DNA of 64,000 nt, from assembly GCA_033182465.1 (NCBI GenBank), contig CP137321.1, positions 1,922,001 through 1,986,000 on the forward strand. Reading direction: 5' to 3'. Source of the DNA: Sanghuangporus weigelae. Its lineage: Eukaryota > Basidiomycota > Agaricomycetes > Hymenochaetales > Hymenochaetaceae. The notes below the pieces were generated by a model. That model did no database searches. It saw only the letters and a program-made list of their open reading frames with translations, and had not been told where the DNA came from. The position numbers and the translations under genes were made by a program. This document shows positions 1 to 11,517 of this stretch, in pieces; positions within the stretch are counted from its first letter, which is position 1, and every line of letters starts with the position of its first letter.

Positions 1-22
1 GCTGCAGAGAAAGTTGGCCTGG

Positions 23-2745
23 ATGTCTGCTACTCCACGCGAAGTCGGGACGCTTGTCGTCGTCATTCTCAAAGCGGTATGTTCAAACGAGCACAGTTAT
101 CTAAACACCCATTAATGCTCCCTTTACCTCTGTTCTAATTGTAACATTGTCGATCTTAATACATGGGTGATTGTGGCTTGTTGACCTTTCATCCGAATGA
201 TGGGTACACAGCAACATCTACCCAATAAGCAACGCATTGGGAAGCAAGATCCGTACTGCTGCATCATACTCAATGGTGAAAAGCGACGTACGCGAGCCAT
301 CAAGCGTGGTGGCCAGCATCCGGAATGGGATGAGGAAGTCCGATTCACCCTCTTTGAAGACACCGAGGACATCCTAGCGCGGTCTGCCTCCGCCGGCGCG
401 TCAGAGTCATCGAGCAGTCTAGCCACTAGCAACAGTACAATTAGTGAAGGAGGAGTTGGGTCTATCACGCCCCCACTGCCACCCCCAAAAGAGAAGGAGG
501 GAGGTAGGAAAAGGAAAAAGGTGAAGGGTGGGAACGTGATGCATGTGGCATGTTTTGCGGACGACCCGAAGGAGCCTGAGCTCATTGGTGAGACCAAGGT
601 AGATCTTACGGAGGTACTTACGAAGGGTGAGACGGATGGTGAGCAGCATATTGGGCGTAAGTATGATGGAATGGGTTCTGACAACGCATCATAGAGTGGT
701 TTGTTTTATCGAACAAAGACAAGTTCAGCGGAGAGGTCTATCTAGAGCTGACATTTTGGTCGAACGTTCGTCATTAATTCTTTCGACCATCGTACTGAGT
801 CCTCACACTACATCTGACTACATAGGAGAAGCCTCCGGAGAAAAAGAATAAGTCGGCACTGATGAGACCTAACAAACAGTACGGCGGACCAGGATCTTTC
901 GTCCCTTCTGAAAGCGACAGCAGTTTCGGGAGCGTGGATAGCAGGAGCAGCATACCTTCTTCGCTACACACTGCCAGCTCACTCGCGCAGCTTGATCTTT
1001 ATCGCCCACCCTACGAGCAGACCATCCGCAGTCAGAGCACGGGAAGAACGCTCGATCAACTCGCCGACGAGTTCGGTGGTTTAAATGTCGGGCATGAGAG
1101 AAGGCGTGAGAGCTATCCTGTGAGATACCAAGTTTGTTTATTCCAGCTTGATGAATGCTAATATGTGTTCCTTCTACAGCCTCCACAGACTGGTTACACT
1201 CCTCGACCATCGAGCTCCACATATTCAAGTTTCAGCTCGTCCAACTCTTACCATTCGAATGGGTATGGATCAGAAGATTACGACTCTGGATATGACAATC
1301 CCACAACTCCTGTGCCTCGCGGCCAGCACCATCGAAGTTCATTTGGCGAGCCAGGTCAAACCATCCCGATATATCAGTCGCCGTACGAAACCAATACCGT
1401 ACACTCAACTGGATACCCGATACGTACGCGTTCTGCCTCGTCTATGTACAGCGTTCCATCTGCTTCATCCGGGTTCGCTTCCGTCACACCGCCTACACCA
1501 TCTGGATACGGTCCTAACACAACGCCTACTCCGTCTGGATTTGCGCCTGTGCAGACAGGCACGCCAGCGCCGTCCGGGTTCATGCCGCCTCTAGCGCAGA
1601 CACCTGTCCCGACCGGTTACCTACCACAGCCAACCCAGACTCCTGTTCAGTACGGCTACGGACCTCCGCAAGCGCATACGCCTGAGTCATCCGGATTTGC
1701 GCCTCCTACGTCCGCAATGGGTTACCATCAGCCTCCTTCTGCTCCCGTCCAGACATATTCGGGATATCAACAGTATCCTCCTGCTGGGCCAGCGTCGGCG
1801 CCGCCAATGTCGTACCCGTCGGGGCAGATGTCAGCCTTTCCAACGCCGCCGCATTCTGCACCTCCTCAACAGTATACAAGTGCACCTTCGCCGCCTCACC
1901 CAAGTGTCGTTCCGCAACAATATTCAAACACGTATCCTCCCAAAACGCCTTCGCCTCCTCAGCAGTATCAAGCTCCAACGCCTATGCAAACGACTCCAGG
2001 TTCACGCCCGTTGCCGATGCCTGGCCAGAAAAATGGGATGAATCCAGTAACTCCACCACATATTCCGATGCCTGCACCCCAGCACGGAGGGAGCCCCGCG
2101 CACTCCGGACAATCCATGTATGCAAATACGCCTCCACATGTACAGCAGATTCAGCCGTATCAACAGGCTCAGGGGCAGCCACCGCAGCAGTCTCATCCGT
2201 TACCTGCACCCCCAGGTCCTCCATCGCAGCTTCCTGCAAACGCTACAGGCCCACATTCTGTGACGCATCAACAAAATGGGTTTGTACCGCCTCCGCCTCC
2301 TCCCCCTTTGAGTAACACGTTACCTGGTCCGCCGCCTCTTCCGCCGGTACAAGTATACCATCAGCAAAATGCATCTGACCCCTCGAATGGACATGGGAAC
2401 TCTCCTATCCGTCCTCCACTTCCACAGCCACCGATGAGTGCGAATGGGAACATATATTCCAACGGGCCGAATCCTCAACACCAGCCTCCTCCTGGTCCGT
2501 CCACGCAAGGAAACTCGGTCTTTCATCCACCACCTCCCCCGCCACCTTTGCCAAATAGACGCGTCGTGTCGACGCCACACCATCCACTCCCCCAGCCTCC
2601 GGCTACAGCTCCTCCGATGCCTGCAATGCCCTCGATGATGCCGCAAAGGAGCGTACATCCTGGAGATATATTCAATCCTGGACCACCGCCTCGTCCTCCT
2701 GTACAGGTTGGTTATGAAATCTGGCATCCTTCTCAAACGCAGTAG
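23..2745 (+). CDS. INN1: Inn1/Fic1-like C2-domain, proline-rich cytokinesis protein
   Basis: Five exons: 23-76, 212-638, 695-765, 826-1119 and 1180-2745, giving 803 aa. The N-terminal ~180 residues form a C2 domain: a GTLVVVILKA strand, then LPNKQRIGKQDPYC, a WDEEVRF strand, and EVYLELTFW after the third junction. The rest is proline-rich and disordered, with PPPPPP runs (near nt 2290-2310 and 2530-2550) and a degenerate repeat around T-P-x-P-[ST]-G-[FY] (nt ~1486-1718). Yeast Inn1 and fission yeast Fic1 have this layout: a C2 domain acting at the plasma membrane and a PxxP tail that binds SH3 domains of F-BAR and contractile-ring proteins during septum ingression. That role is inferred by family. 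The start ATG at 23 opens directly into the C2 strand, so little can be missing upstream. It converges on the next gene. Confidence 0.85.
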
Positions 2746-3195
2746 ATACCACAACAAGGACTTGTGTCTCTCTTACTTGCACGACATACAATCTCGCTCT
2801 TCCTGCTCCAACACGACACAAATGCTGTGTTTATAATTATTCATCGCACGGACACCCTGCACAACGTTCTCCATCACCAATCATACAAGTCATTACTATC
2901 TGTGTTTCACTGTTTTTCCACGCTCCAATGTTCAATCACTTGCACTACACGATTTCCATGTCCTTAGCTATCCATCATTCCCATAGTCATGTCTCGCAAT
3001 TAAATTAATGTGGTCCTTGTCTGCGATTAAAGCATGAAGTCGTCCTCGATGACAATCGATACGGTTTTCGCTATGCAAATACCTATCTCTGTTCACCGAG
3101 GGATGAACTCGGCGAGTAGTCTACGTAACAAAGCGAGTCGACAAATTTACAGGAAGTAGTAAGCTGCAGTAAACAAGCAATCAAGTCAATGAAGT
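2746..3195. other. convergent 3' intergenic stretch
   Basis: Gap between the stops of the convergent C2 protein and Rcf2-like genes. I see only T-rich 3'-UTR-like sequence on the left half and no reading frame worth a gene. Confidence 0.5.
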
Positions 3196-3936
3196 TCAAC
3201 TCGAAGCCGCTGCATTCGGTCCAGCGGCATTCTGAGCTTGAGCCTGCGCCTGTTCCCCGCGCAACCGCGCCTCCCTCTCTTCCTTCCACTTCGCGATCTC
3301 CGTCTCCGTCCCGATCAAGCCCCGACGGGCGAGGTCGATCCGGGCTTCGCGCCGCAGTCTGCCTTCTTTGATTCGCATTTCGGCTTCGCGTGTTTGGAGC
3401 TTGTCTTCTGCGTAGAACACTAGGCCTGTACATACGACTGCCGGAGTTGGAGCGTGAGCTTCGTTACTTCACGTTATAGGGATGTATGTAAATGAGATTG
3501 TATACGTACAGCCCATGGTTAGGAAGCCTTTGAATGCCAGAGTTTGCCTCCTGCGACAGTCCAAGTCGAATAATAATAATGGTTTAAATCCTGCTTGCGC
3601 GAGACGGACGACGGTTTAACTATGTACGCACCGGAACGTCGGCCAAGTGAAGTGCGCCAAAGTCGCCAGCGACGCGCCGAATAGACCGTATTTCACAGCA
3701 CCCTATACATCCAAGTAACAACAAATGTCAGTCTCAGTCAGTAACTGCACGTCATGCGCGTTGGTAGTAAATGGCATAGTGATATTGACACAACAGGTCG
3801 GGAGTGTTGAGAGTGAAAAGGAAAGGAAGGGAGCTTTGGACTGAATCGGACTGACCCACGTAGCAGCTCTCGCAACTTCTCCATAAGCATGGTCTATCTC
3901 CTCTCGACGCTTGGCTCGTTGCGCTGCTGAAGACAT
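3196..3936 (-). CDS. small mitochondrial membrane protein, Rcf2 (HIG1-type) N-terminal-like
   Basis: Four exons on the minus strand: 3936-3856, 3702-3632, 3550-3510 and 3425-3196 (140 aa). The spliced protein starts MSSAAQRAKRREEIDHAYGE, has two short hydrophobic stretches (WGAVKYGLFGASLATLAHF and FKGFLTMGCLVFYA), and ends in a long charged, alanine/glutamine-rich helix rich in R and E. This resembles the N-terminal half of the respiratory supercomplex factor Rcf2/Aim38, which sits in the inner mitochondrial membrane. The resemblance is by eye and moderate. The gene structure is firm because every junction keeps phase and the protein reads continuously. It lies tail-to-head downstream of ARG8 on the same strand. 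Confidence 0.6.
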
Positions 3937-4295
3937 GGCCAGTCAAGTAGACAGAAATGAAATAGATTGAGTAGAGAATTATTGTCTAGTGCCAGTGGAC
4001 GGCGGGTGATGACGGAGTATGTGTTCTGCACGTGAGGAAACTTTGAACAAGATAGGTCCTTGATCGAATGTCGATCACTGGATTAATTTTCGAATTTGAA
4101 AAAAAGAAAGATGATGAGAAGTATTTATCTTATCTCAAAACAGAAGGCTGGATCTCTGTGAACCAATGATACGTGCAAACTTAATCCACGAGACAACCCA
4201 TAAATTTGCTACGACAGAGCATCGCATCTAGTAACATTTTGTTCTCTTCTCGAAAACAATTATATCCAAGAAAGTACAAGGAGGAAGACAAATGA
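3937..4295. other. intergenic: 3' side of ARG8, 5' side of the Rcf2-like gene
   Basis: About 360 bp without a coding exon. It holds an A-rich stretch around 4088-4105. It must contain the Rcf2-like promoter and the ARG8 terminator, but no element stands out. Confidence 0.4.
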
Positions 4296-5956
4296 TTACC
4301 GAGTCTGAGTCTGCATCTTCCCGAGCACACTCTCGATAACATCAACAGCGAAATCCACTTCCTTCTTCTGCACAGTCAGACTCGGTACGAGCCTCACGGC
4401 GTCTGATCCGGCCGTCAAAAGCAGCACTCCGCGCTCTCGACTCATCGTCACCAGCTCACTTGGTCCTATCTTGTTCTCGATGGCAGTTGGAGTGAAGGGT
4501 AAGCCGAGCATGAGGCCGCGTCCGCGTAGACCTTCGGAGCTGATGAACTCGGGGAACCAGCGTGAGAGAGGCGAGAGGCGGTTGACGAGGTAGGAGGAGA
4601 CGGTGGAGATGTGCTCGGAGAAGGAAGGTCGGGAGAGACGGGCGAGGACGTGCTGGCCTAGTGAACATGCGAGTGGAGAGCCGCCGAAGGTCGTGCCGTG
4701 GGACCCTATATTTTTGAGGGAAGATGTAAGCTTCGCGTATAGTGATAGGAAAGTTTGGTTTGAACTTGCCTGGAGTCATGCTCTCTGCAAGCTCGTCCCG
4801 GACCATCACAGCGCCTATAGGGAATCCGTTTGCTAGCGGTTTCGCCATCGTTATGATATCGGGATGGCAGTCTATTGGGAAAGACGAATGCGCCCATAGT
4901 TTCCCTGTTCTGTACAGTCCACACTACGATCAAAGTTAGGATAAAAGCAGTCTTTGATATATCAAATCGCACACACCTGAATCTCATCATAAATGAGCAC
5001 TGCACCAACTTCATTACACCTCTTCCTCAATGCCCGGAGCCATTCCTGATCGACCACGAAAATGCCTCCTTCGCCTTGTATAGGCTCTACGATCACCGCA
5101 CACGTTTCCTCCGTCACCAGATCCTTCAATCCCTCGACGTCATTGACCTTTCCTACATCGAAACCGGGTATCAAAGGCGCGAATGGTGCTTGGTATTTCT
5201 CGTTATTCGTAGCGCTCAGGCTCCCTAGACTGCGTCCGTGGAAGCTATGCTCGAAACACGCCACGCGGAATTTATTGCATTCGGAGCCAGACCATGGTCG
5301 CGAATGTTTAGCAGCCCAGCGCTCCTTTCCGACTTTACGAGCGATCTTGAATGCACCCTCGTTCGCTTCCGTACCAGAGTTGGCAAAGAAGACCTTTACG
5401 CCGTTAGGCGATCCGTCTGCAGAAGCAGAACCAGGAGCGAATCCCAACCCTCCTTCACGCTGCGTTACTCTAATAAGCAACTCGGCGAGCTCGGTCGCCC
5501 AGGGGTTATAAAACACGTTCGACGAATGTGAGAGTTTACCGGCCTGATCTGCCATGCATTGTACGAACTTGGGGTCGGCATGGCCCAGAGCGTTGACAGC
5601 TACACCGGCGGTGAAGTCGAGGTATTTGCGGCCTTGGGTGTCCCAGACGTAGCAGCCCTCACCTCGGCAGAGGACGAGAGGCGGGCGGGCGTAAACGCCT
5701 AGGAGGACATGCTGGGCGCGGGATACTTCTTTCAAGACGTGCTCCGGGAGAGAATCGGGCGATTCTGGGTGGGTGATTACGGTGTATGCCTTTGAAGGGC
5801 CGTGCTGGAGGGAGGTGAGTGCGGAGGTGGGATGGATAGGAAAGGGTAGCGCACCGAGGATGCATAATAACGGATGGAAGAGAGCTGTAATCGCGACGCC
5901 TTTGGCCTAGCGTTGGCCAGTGTCCTGCCAGCTGAACGGGAAACAGCGAGAGTCAT
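4296..5956 (-). CDS. ARG8: acetylornithine aminotransferase, mitochondrial
   Basis: Four exons: 5956-5855, 5804-4977, 4923-4770 and 4705-4296 (497 aa). It is a class III PLP-dependent aminotransferase that converts N-acetylglutamate semialdehyde to N2-acetylornithine in arginine synthesis. Visible signatures are FANSGTEANE (phosphate-binding loop), FEHSFHGRSLG, IVEPIQGEGG, the aspartate of LIYDEIQ, and the Schiff-base lysine in TMAKPLANGFPIGA. The first exon encodes an arginine- and serine-rich, acid-poor leader ending near RYYASS, as expected for import into mitochondria. Intron 3 (4769-4706) starts with GC (CAG|GCAAGT) instead of GT; only this splice rejoins TPG to SHGTTFGG. The neighbouring genes are not arginine genes. 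Confidence 0.95.
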
Positions 5957-6430
5957 GGTAGTCTGGATGGCCTTGTTAGGACTACTGAGCTTTTAAAGGC
6001 GCTCTGGTTGTCCGAGAAGTACGCTGTATGAAGGTTAGACGCCTGAGCAGTGTCTGTGAAATCACGGTAATATTTGATTGATGCACTGTATTACTGTGCT
6101 ATGTGATTGTGAGGAGGCGCTGGCATGGATGAATGAGAGCAAGAGGACATTCCGCCTGGATGCTTTAAGCAAAAATTAAGAGAGAAGGGAAGGATAAATC
6201 CGAACCAGCCGATCACAAACAAAGACAACAATAATTATATAATATAATTATTTGTTATTTATTATTGATTCTCCACTCTGATTGCATCCATCTAGTTCAC
6301 TTCAATACAATACAAGCAAGCTGTAATAGTAAGCGCCAGTTATGGTCACGTTCGTTCAACAAGTCAGTCATTCAACTTCAAAGTGTAGCCACGCTTCCTC
6401 CTTCCTGCCACCATCCTCGAGGTCCCATCA
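5957..6430. promoter_or_regulatory. shared 5' region between divergent genes, AT-rich
   Basis: 474 bp between the start codons of ARG8 (-) and the disordered protein (+). Positions ~6230-6268 are almost pure A/T (ataattatataatataatta). This could be a nucleosome-free promoter core for either gene. No specific operator is recognised. Confidence 0.4.
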
Positions 6431-8122
6431 ATGCCAGTCCCACTCACCGCGACTGCTCAGCACAACCAGCACCAGCCTTTCTCTCGCCCTTTGCCTGCAA
6501 AGAATGTAAAACGGAAGTCAAGCAAGCCCATCATAAACTGGCTACAGCGTAAACTCGGCGGCACTGTTCGTGCTCGTCGTCCCTCAGAGACCCGTGACGC
6601 CAATGGCTCAGCGGACAATACACTCTCTGCCCGCGCAACGAGCTTGAAAGAACTGCAATATGCACCTGTACGCAATCGTGCCCCTGCTCCGCATGATGTT
6701 GATGAGAATGGTCATCTCGTCCGTGGTCGTCCGACATCGAACCAGATTTCGTTGAATAGTACCACAGAGATGTCTGATATGGACGATGAAGAGGATGATA
6801 TGAGCAATCGTCGTTCAAGCGGAGCGGCAATGTCGATGTGGGGTTCGCGTTCAAATCCAGTCGAGGCGGATGAAGATGCCTCTATTCGCCCTCTCCCGCC
6901 TACCTCGCCTCCATCTCCAAGTCCTTCTCGCTCTTCGTCATCGTACATCTCATCATCTCTTTTGAGCGATCCACGGACGTTCAAGAGCATGTCTGCAAGT
7001 ACGAAACCGACGACATTGCTGTCAATTGACCTTACGCCAGGTGTCGCACACATCGCCCAAGCGCCACCAACGCCCACGTCTGTTTCTGCGTACCCTTCCG
7101 GAACGTCACCTATCACGCGTCGCTCGCCGCACGTGCGGACTCAAAGTTCTGGATACAACAGTACTCCAGGTCTCATCACGTTTTCCGCTCTACCGCCTTC
7201 GTCTCCTCCATCTTCGCGACCGTCTTCGGTTGACCCCGCTGTGCATGCGTCACACGGTGCTTTACAGGCACCGGCACATACCCATCACCACCCTCGCAAT
7301 AACCCACGCCCGTCTTCGCCTCCGCTTGACAACGCTTCTGTACTCACGCTCGCGTCTTCTGCCTTTGCGACTCCCCTAGTGGAGAGAGATTATCGAGCAC
7401 GCACGGCCAGTACAGGAACGCCATATACTTACACATGGGCTGCTGGGGCCGACACGGCAAGCCATCTGAGTCATTTGGACGGCACGGGCGACTCCATCTC
7501 GCAGGTTGCCCTTGATGGAGACGAGCCGAATGCGAGTATGCGCGCTTTGAGGCCGCGTAGTACGAGGCGAGATAGCTGGGAGAGTGAAATGAGCCGCTGG
7601 AGTGCGGGTGTGAGCGTGTTGGGTGCTTTCGGTCCTGGTGGCCGTGATCGCAGTGTACGTACCGCGCCGAGCTTCAGGACAGGTGGTCAGACATTCGATA
7701 TTGACGAGTGCGGGAGCTCATGTCTCATTGACGAGGACGTCAGCTCGACGAAGGAGGACGAGATGGATGAAGGCGACGAGCTTCGACTCGAGATGAAAGA
7801 GGATCTGGAGAGGATGTTCTCGCCTTCGTCTCTTTTATCTGTCGAAGGAGGTGCTTCGACGTCAGAGGAGCAAGACACTCGCGCATCCGAGTCGACCGAG
7901 GTGGATGGGACGAACGTAGGCGAGTCGCGCGAGACGCTTGATACGCACGAGACAGACGATGCTCTTACTCCTGGCCCGGCCGCACGCACACTTGTGCTGG
8001 TGCCATCGAAAGAGTCGATACCCCTACCCGAGCGTACTTCGACACCGCCTCCTTCTGTCCCTTCTAAGGACATTGAGACGACACCGAAGAAGGAGAAGGA
8101 AGTGAATGATGCTACCTCCTAA
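6431..8122 (+). CDS. intrinsically disordered Ser/Pro-rich protein, function unknown
   Basis: Single exon, 563 aa, unusual in a window where most genes have several introns. Composition is Ser, Pro, Thr and Ala-rich with low-complexity segments (PPTSPPSPSPSRSSSSYISSS, HTHHHPRNNPRPSSPP) and an acidic region after residue ~430 (DEDVSSTKEDEMDEGDE). Conserved-looking islands are KPIINWLQRKLGG near residue 36, NASVLTLASSAFATP near 300 and RRDSWESEMSRWSAGVSVLG near 380. The last two recall segments seen repeatedly in basidiomycete proteins of unknown function. There is no catalytic domain, signal peptide or membrane segment. Many SP/TP and RRxS sites suggest a phosphorylated regulatory or scaffold protein, which is inference only. 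Confidence 0.8.
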   Translation: MPVPLTATAQHNQHQPFSRPLPAKNVKRKSSKPIINWLQRKLGGTVRARRPSETRDANGSADNTLSARATSLKELQYAPVRNRAPAPHDVDENGHLVRGRPTSNQISLNSTTEMSDMDDEEDDMSNRRSSGAAMSMWGSRSNPVEADEDASIRPLPPTSPPSPSPSRSSSSYISSSLLSDPRTFKSMSASTKPTTLLSIDLTPGVAHIAQAPPTPTSVSAYPSGTSPITRRSPHVRTQSSGYNSTPGLITFSALPPSSPPSSRPSSVDPAVHASHGALQAPAHTHHHPRNNPRPSSPPLDNASVLTLASSAFATPLVERDYRARTASTGTPYTYTWAAGADTASHLSHLDGTGDSISQVALDGDEPNASMRALRPRSTRRDSWESEMSRWSAGVSVLGAFGPGGRDRSVRTAPSFRTGGQTFDIDECGSSCLIDEDVSSTKEDEMDEGDELRLEMKEDLERMFSPSSLLSVEGGASTSEEQDTRASESTEVDGTNVGESRETLDTHETDDALTPGPAARTLVLVPSKESIPLPERTSTPPPSVPSKDIETTPKKEKEVNDATS

Positions 8123-8587
8123 TCTACTTTACTGGCTCTTCGTATTTCGATGTTCTACGTATATGATATGGTCTTGATATGCAAACCCCTTCGTTCCTTT
8201 CATCGTTTCTTTATTTTTACATTTTCTCCAGCACGGTTCGGTTTGGATGTGTATTACATAGCCCTAGAGCTGAGATTCAGCTCTTTAATTATCATTTGAT
8301 ATTTTATGTGCTTGTCACGACCGAGTCGCGGTCAGGTGATGCTCATTTGACGGACTTGTCGGTCTCGGCCAGAACAGTCTAAGTCTTCATGAGACAGAAG
8401 CAGAAAGTAGAACAAGTGTGCGGCCCGCGACTCGGAGAAGGCGGGTCACAAGGCCTCGTCAACATTCCAGCGCCATATGCCTCATTATGTCTTACATCTG
8501 TTCAACGATACAGATATAAATGACTGGGCATCGTGGTGCGATATTAGTAGTACTCTTGTCGGAGAGTCTCTGTCTTTTGCCGTCGAG
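8123..8587. other. intergenic stretch with an imperfect palindrome
   Basis: Gap between the disordered protein and the GH125 gene. Positions 8316-8340 form an imperfect inverted repeat (tcacgaccg ... cggtcaggtga) that could be a regulatory site. Nothing else is recognised. An in-frame ATG at 8477 could extend the GH125 leader upstream, but the Met cluster at 8588-8596 fits better. Confidence 0.35.
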
Positions 8588-11308
8588 ATGATGATGCGCA
8601 AACTTCGAAAGGGATTGCTGGGAGTCGTGCTTGCTGTGATCCCTTGGTTTGATATTTCGAACTTGGGTGTTGGAGCTGGCGTCGGTCCGCTCCTCGTTAG
8701 AGCGCAATGTCCTGATTACACAGAATTCGCTCAGGTACGTTTCTTCATTAGTGTGACGTTCTCCTCCCGACTGACGGACCATGCATGTAGACACCCCAAG
8801 GCAACGCCTCCACAGGCCCGCTCACCCTCCCTTTTATGCGGCCCGCGCCCCAATGCCGGACGTTCAACAGTACGTCCGTCGAGCGCGTCATTGAGGATAT
8901 GAAAGCGCGCCTCCGGGACCCGGACATCGCGAGATTGTTTGAGAATACATTTCCGAATACTTTGGGTGCGTTTTCAGGAATACATTCTTTTCCTTACATC
9001 TGTTTTGCTTGGTGCTGAGAGGGTATTTTTGCGAATGGATGTAGATACGACGGTTAGGTATTTCAATGCGGTGAGTTCCCACTTCGTTCTATGTGTATTT
9101 CCAATAGTACTGATTGAAGATGTTCTGACTAGACTGAGAATATCGCATTCATAATCACTGGTGTGAGCTTATTTGGACGTAATCCCTCCGAAGTGTCAAA
9201 TTGACGTGCAATTTTTTTGTCGTAGGACATCACGTATGTTCAAGGACCCTTCGTGCTGTTTATCATGCACAACTAAATGGATCTGTGTTAAAGCGCACAA
9301 TGGCTGCGAGATACCGCGAACCAGGTTCACTTACTACACGTTTATTTTCGGATTGATCTTTCTGACAGAAAACCCCATCTGATTCCAGTTTGCACATTAT
9401 CACACCTTACTGGGCGAGGATCAGGAACTCGCTACGCTGGTGAAGGCGGTCATACACAATGAGGTACGAGGAGTATTCCATTTTTCACTAGAACTTTGGA
9501 ATTCATTGCATTTTATCTCGTTTGATGAATAGGCGAGGTATATCTCTGAATATCCCTATTGTGGAGCCTTCCAGCCACCGCCTGAAAGTGGGCTCGCGCC
9601 AACTGTGAATGACTGGGCGCTGGGAGTGACTGTTAACCCGTAAGCTACTGAGACTTTTGTTATGATGGTCTTCCGGGGCTTACCGAGTCAATAGGCCAGT
9701 GGATAACAATACGGTATTCGAGTGCAAGGTAGGAGTGTATTCTGAGGAATAGAAGATAACAAGTAATATTTCTTTTAGTATGAGATCGACTCATTGTGCG
9801 GTTTCATAAAGCTCTCGCGGTCATATTTCTCAGCGACGAACGATTCCTCCATCATCGATCCAGATTGTAAGTGTCTTCATTCTCCTTCCATCTCATTTTC
9901 TATCATTCTTACGAACATACTTCGTAACAGGGCTAACGGCGATTTCGCAAATCTTCCGCGTCATTGACGAGCAGTCGCAGGCATCATGGGACGAGGACTT
10001 CAATTTCATCTCGTACTATAACTGGACGGGCGGGAATGGCGCATTGAGTCCTGCGGTCAATAATGGCGGTAACGGGGAGCCGAAGGGCTATACGGGCCTT
10101 GTGGGGACGCATCATAGGCCGAGTGACGATTTGAGCACTTTTGGTATAATTTCTCCTTGCTATACGGTATTGGTTCGTTCTGACCGCTGACCGCTGTCGT
10201 TGATGGAATATAGCGTTCTTGACACCGGCGAATGCGATGTTGTCTGTCGAGCTCACGCATCTTGCGGATATACTCGAGTCGATCGATCAGTTCTCGAATA
10301 TCTCAACTCTTGCGCGGAACGTCAGCACGAGGATTACTGCTGCGATTTGGAATACGACTGTCTGTGACCGACTCTCTCTTTTCCTATGAAAAGTTACTAA
10401 CATGGAGTGACTTTCCTCTCCTCTCGTCAGGTTGAGAATAACATCTTCGCATATGAGACAAATGGTTAGCGGAACTACCAGATTATTAATCGAAATGGAC
10501 ATGTTGACCTAAATATTGTGCAGGTTTGGGCTCGAGATATATTATGGATGATGCGAACGTTCCTGTAGGTGCCGATCCTTCATAGCAGCGTGTTAAAACT
10601 AACGAATATCAATCTTCATTCATGATAGTCTCTACTCTCCTTGCCATACCTCGGATTCTTAGGTGAGCCAACTTGAATGTCTCGATATAAACTCTTGCGT
10701 GACTCGGCCACATGTAGACAAGACTGATCCAACTTACATCGCTACACGGAACGTTCTCTTATCGCGTAGGAATCCGTACTTTGCAAGGGGCGCAAATTTC
10801 TCTGGCATTGGGTACGTTGTATTTTTCCTCTGGTTGGCAAGACGCACAGTATTGATACGAAGATCGGAATAGGGGACCTCACGCTGATGCATGGAATCCT
10901 TGGTGCGTTTTGAAACAACATGAAAACCTATGTGGAAATATCATGCTAATAGAGTTGCAGGCCAATGTCCCTTATCTCTTCGATATACGGAACAGACAAC
11001 GACGACGAAGTTACGAATGCTCTGTACATGATTGCAAACGTGCGTATGGCATCTTCATTCTTCGTTTTTCATCTCCTTTACTCCACCCTGTATCAATGTC
11101 AATATTAACGTTGAATTTGTACCGTCAGAATACATTCGGCCTTGGCCTGATTCACGAGTCCGTCAACATATACAACGCAAGCGCGTACACGCGTCCGTGG
11201 TTCGCGTGGGCGAACAGCTATTTCGCGGAGATGGTGCTTGACTTGGCACAGCGCAAGCCATGGCTCATCTTCAGTTCGAATGAAAGTTATGTCCCTGGCA
11301 GATCGTGA
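8588..11308 (+). CDS. mug157: GH125 exo-alpha-1,6-mannosidase family (Mug157-like)
   Basis: Nineteen exons, 523 aa: 8588-8734, 8791-8965, 9045-9070, 9133-9162, 9226-9233, 9294-9324, 9389-9463, 9533-9639, 9695-9728, 9779-9866, 9931-10143, 10214-10359, 10431-10464, 10524-10564, 10629-10662, 10718-10811, 10873-10902, 10961-11039, 11129-11308. All phases agree. Family signatures are FMRPAPQCRTFNSTS, FENTFPNTLDTTV, ITGDITAQWLRDTANQ, EPKGYTGLVGTHHRPSDD, YIMDDANVPSLLSLPYLG and GLIHESVN. RPSDD and HES hold the likely catalytic acid and base of the family. The N-terminal hydrophobic segment after MMMRKLRKG looks like a signal anchor or signal peptide, so the enzyme probably acts on mannosides in the secretory pathway or wall. 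Exon 5 is only 8 nt. Confidence 0.93.
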
Positions 11309-11517
11309 GCGGCGCAGGCGGACGACTTCGTTGACTTTCTTTCGGTTGGTCGGCGCGAGGATGATGCCTTTCCGAGTCCATGTCGGGTTATAGTTGAAAA
11401 TTGTACATTGTTTGAATGTAATTACAGGCTACATGCAAAATCCCAGATCTATTAATGCTCGTGCTACGTTGTCGGGATGCTGTATAAATGCGGGTAGAAG
11501 TGATGGTGAATTAAATC

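Noticed and set aside
197-694. Reading 197-694 as a separate 165-aa protein
   Set aside because: It is an internal exon of the C2 protein. The upstream exon at 23-76 and downstream exons complete the C2 fold in phase.
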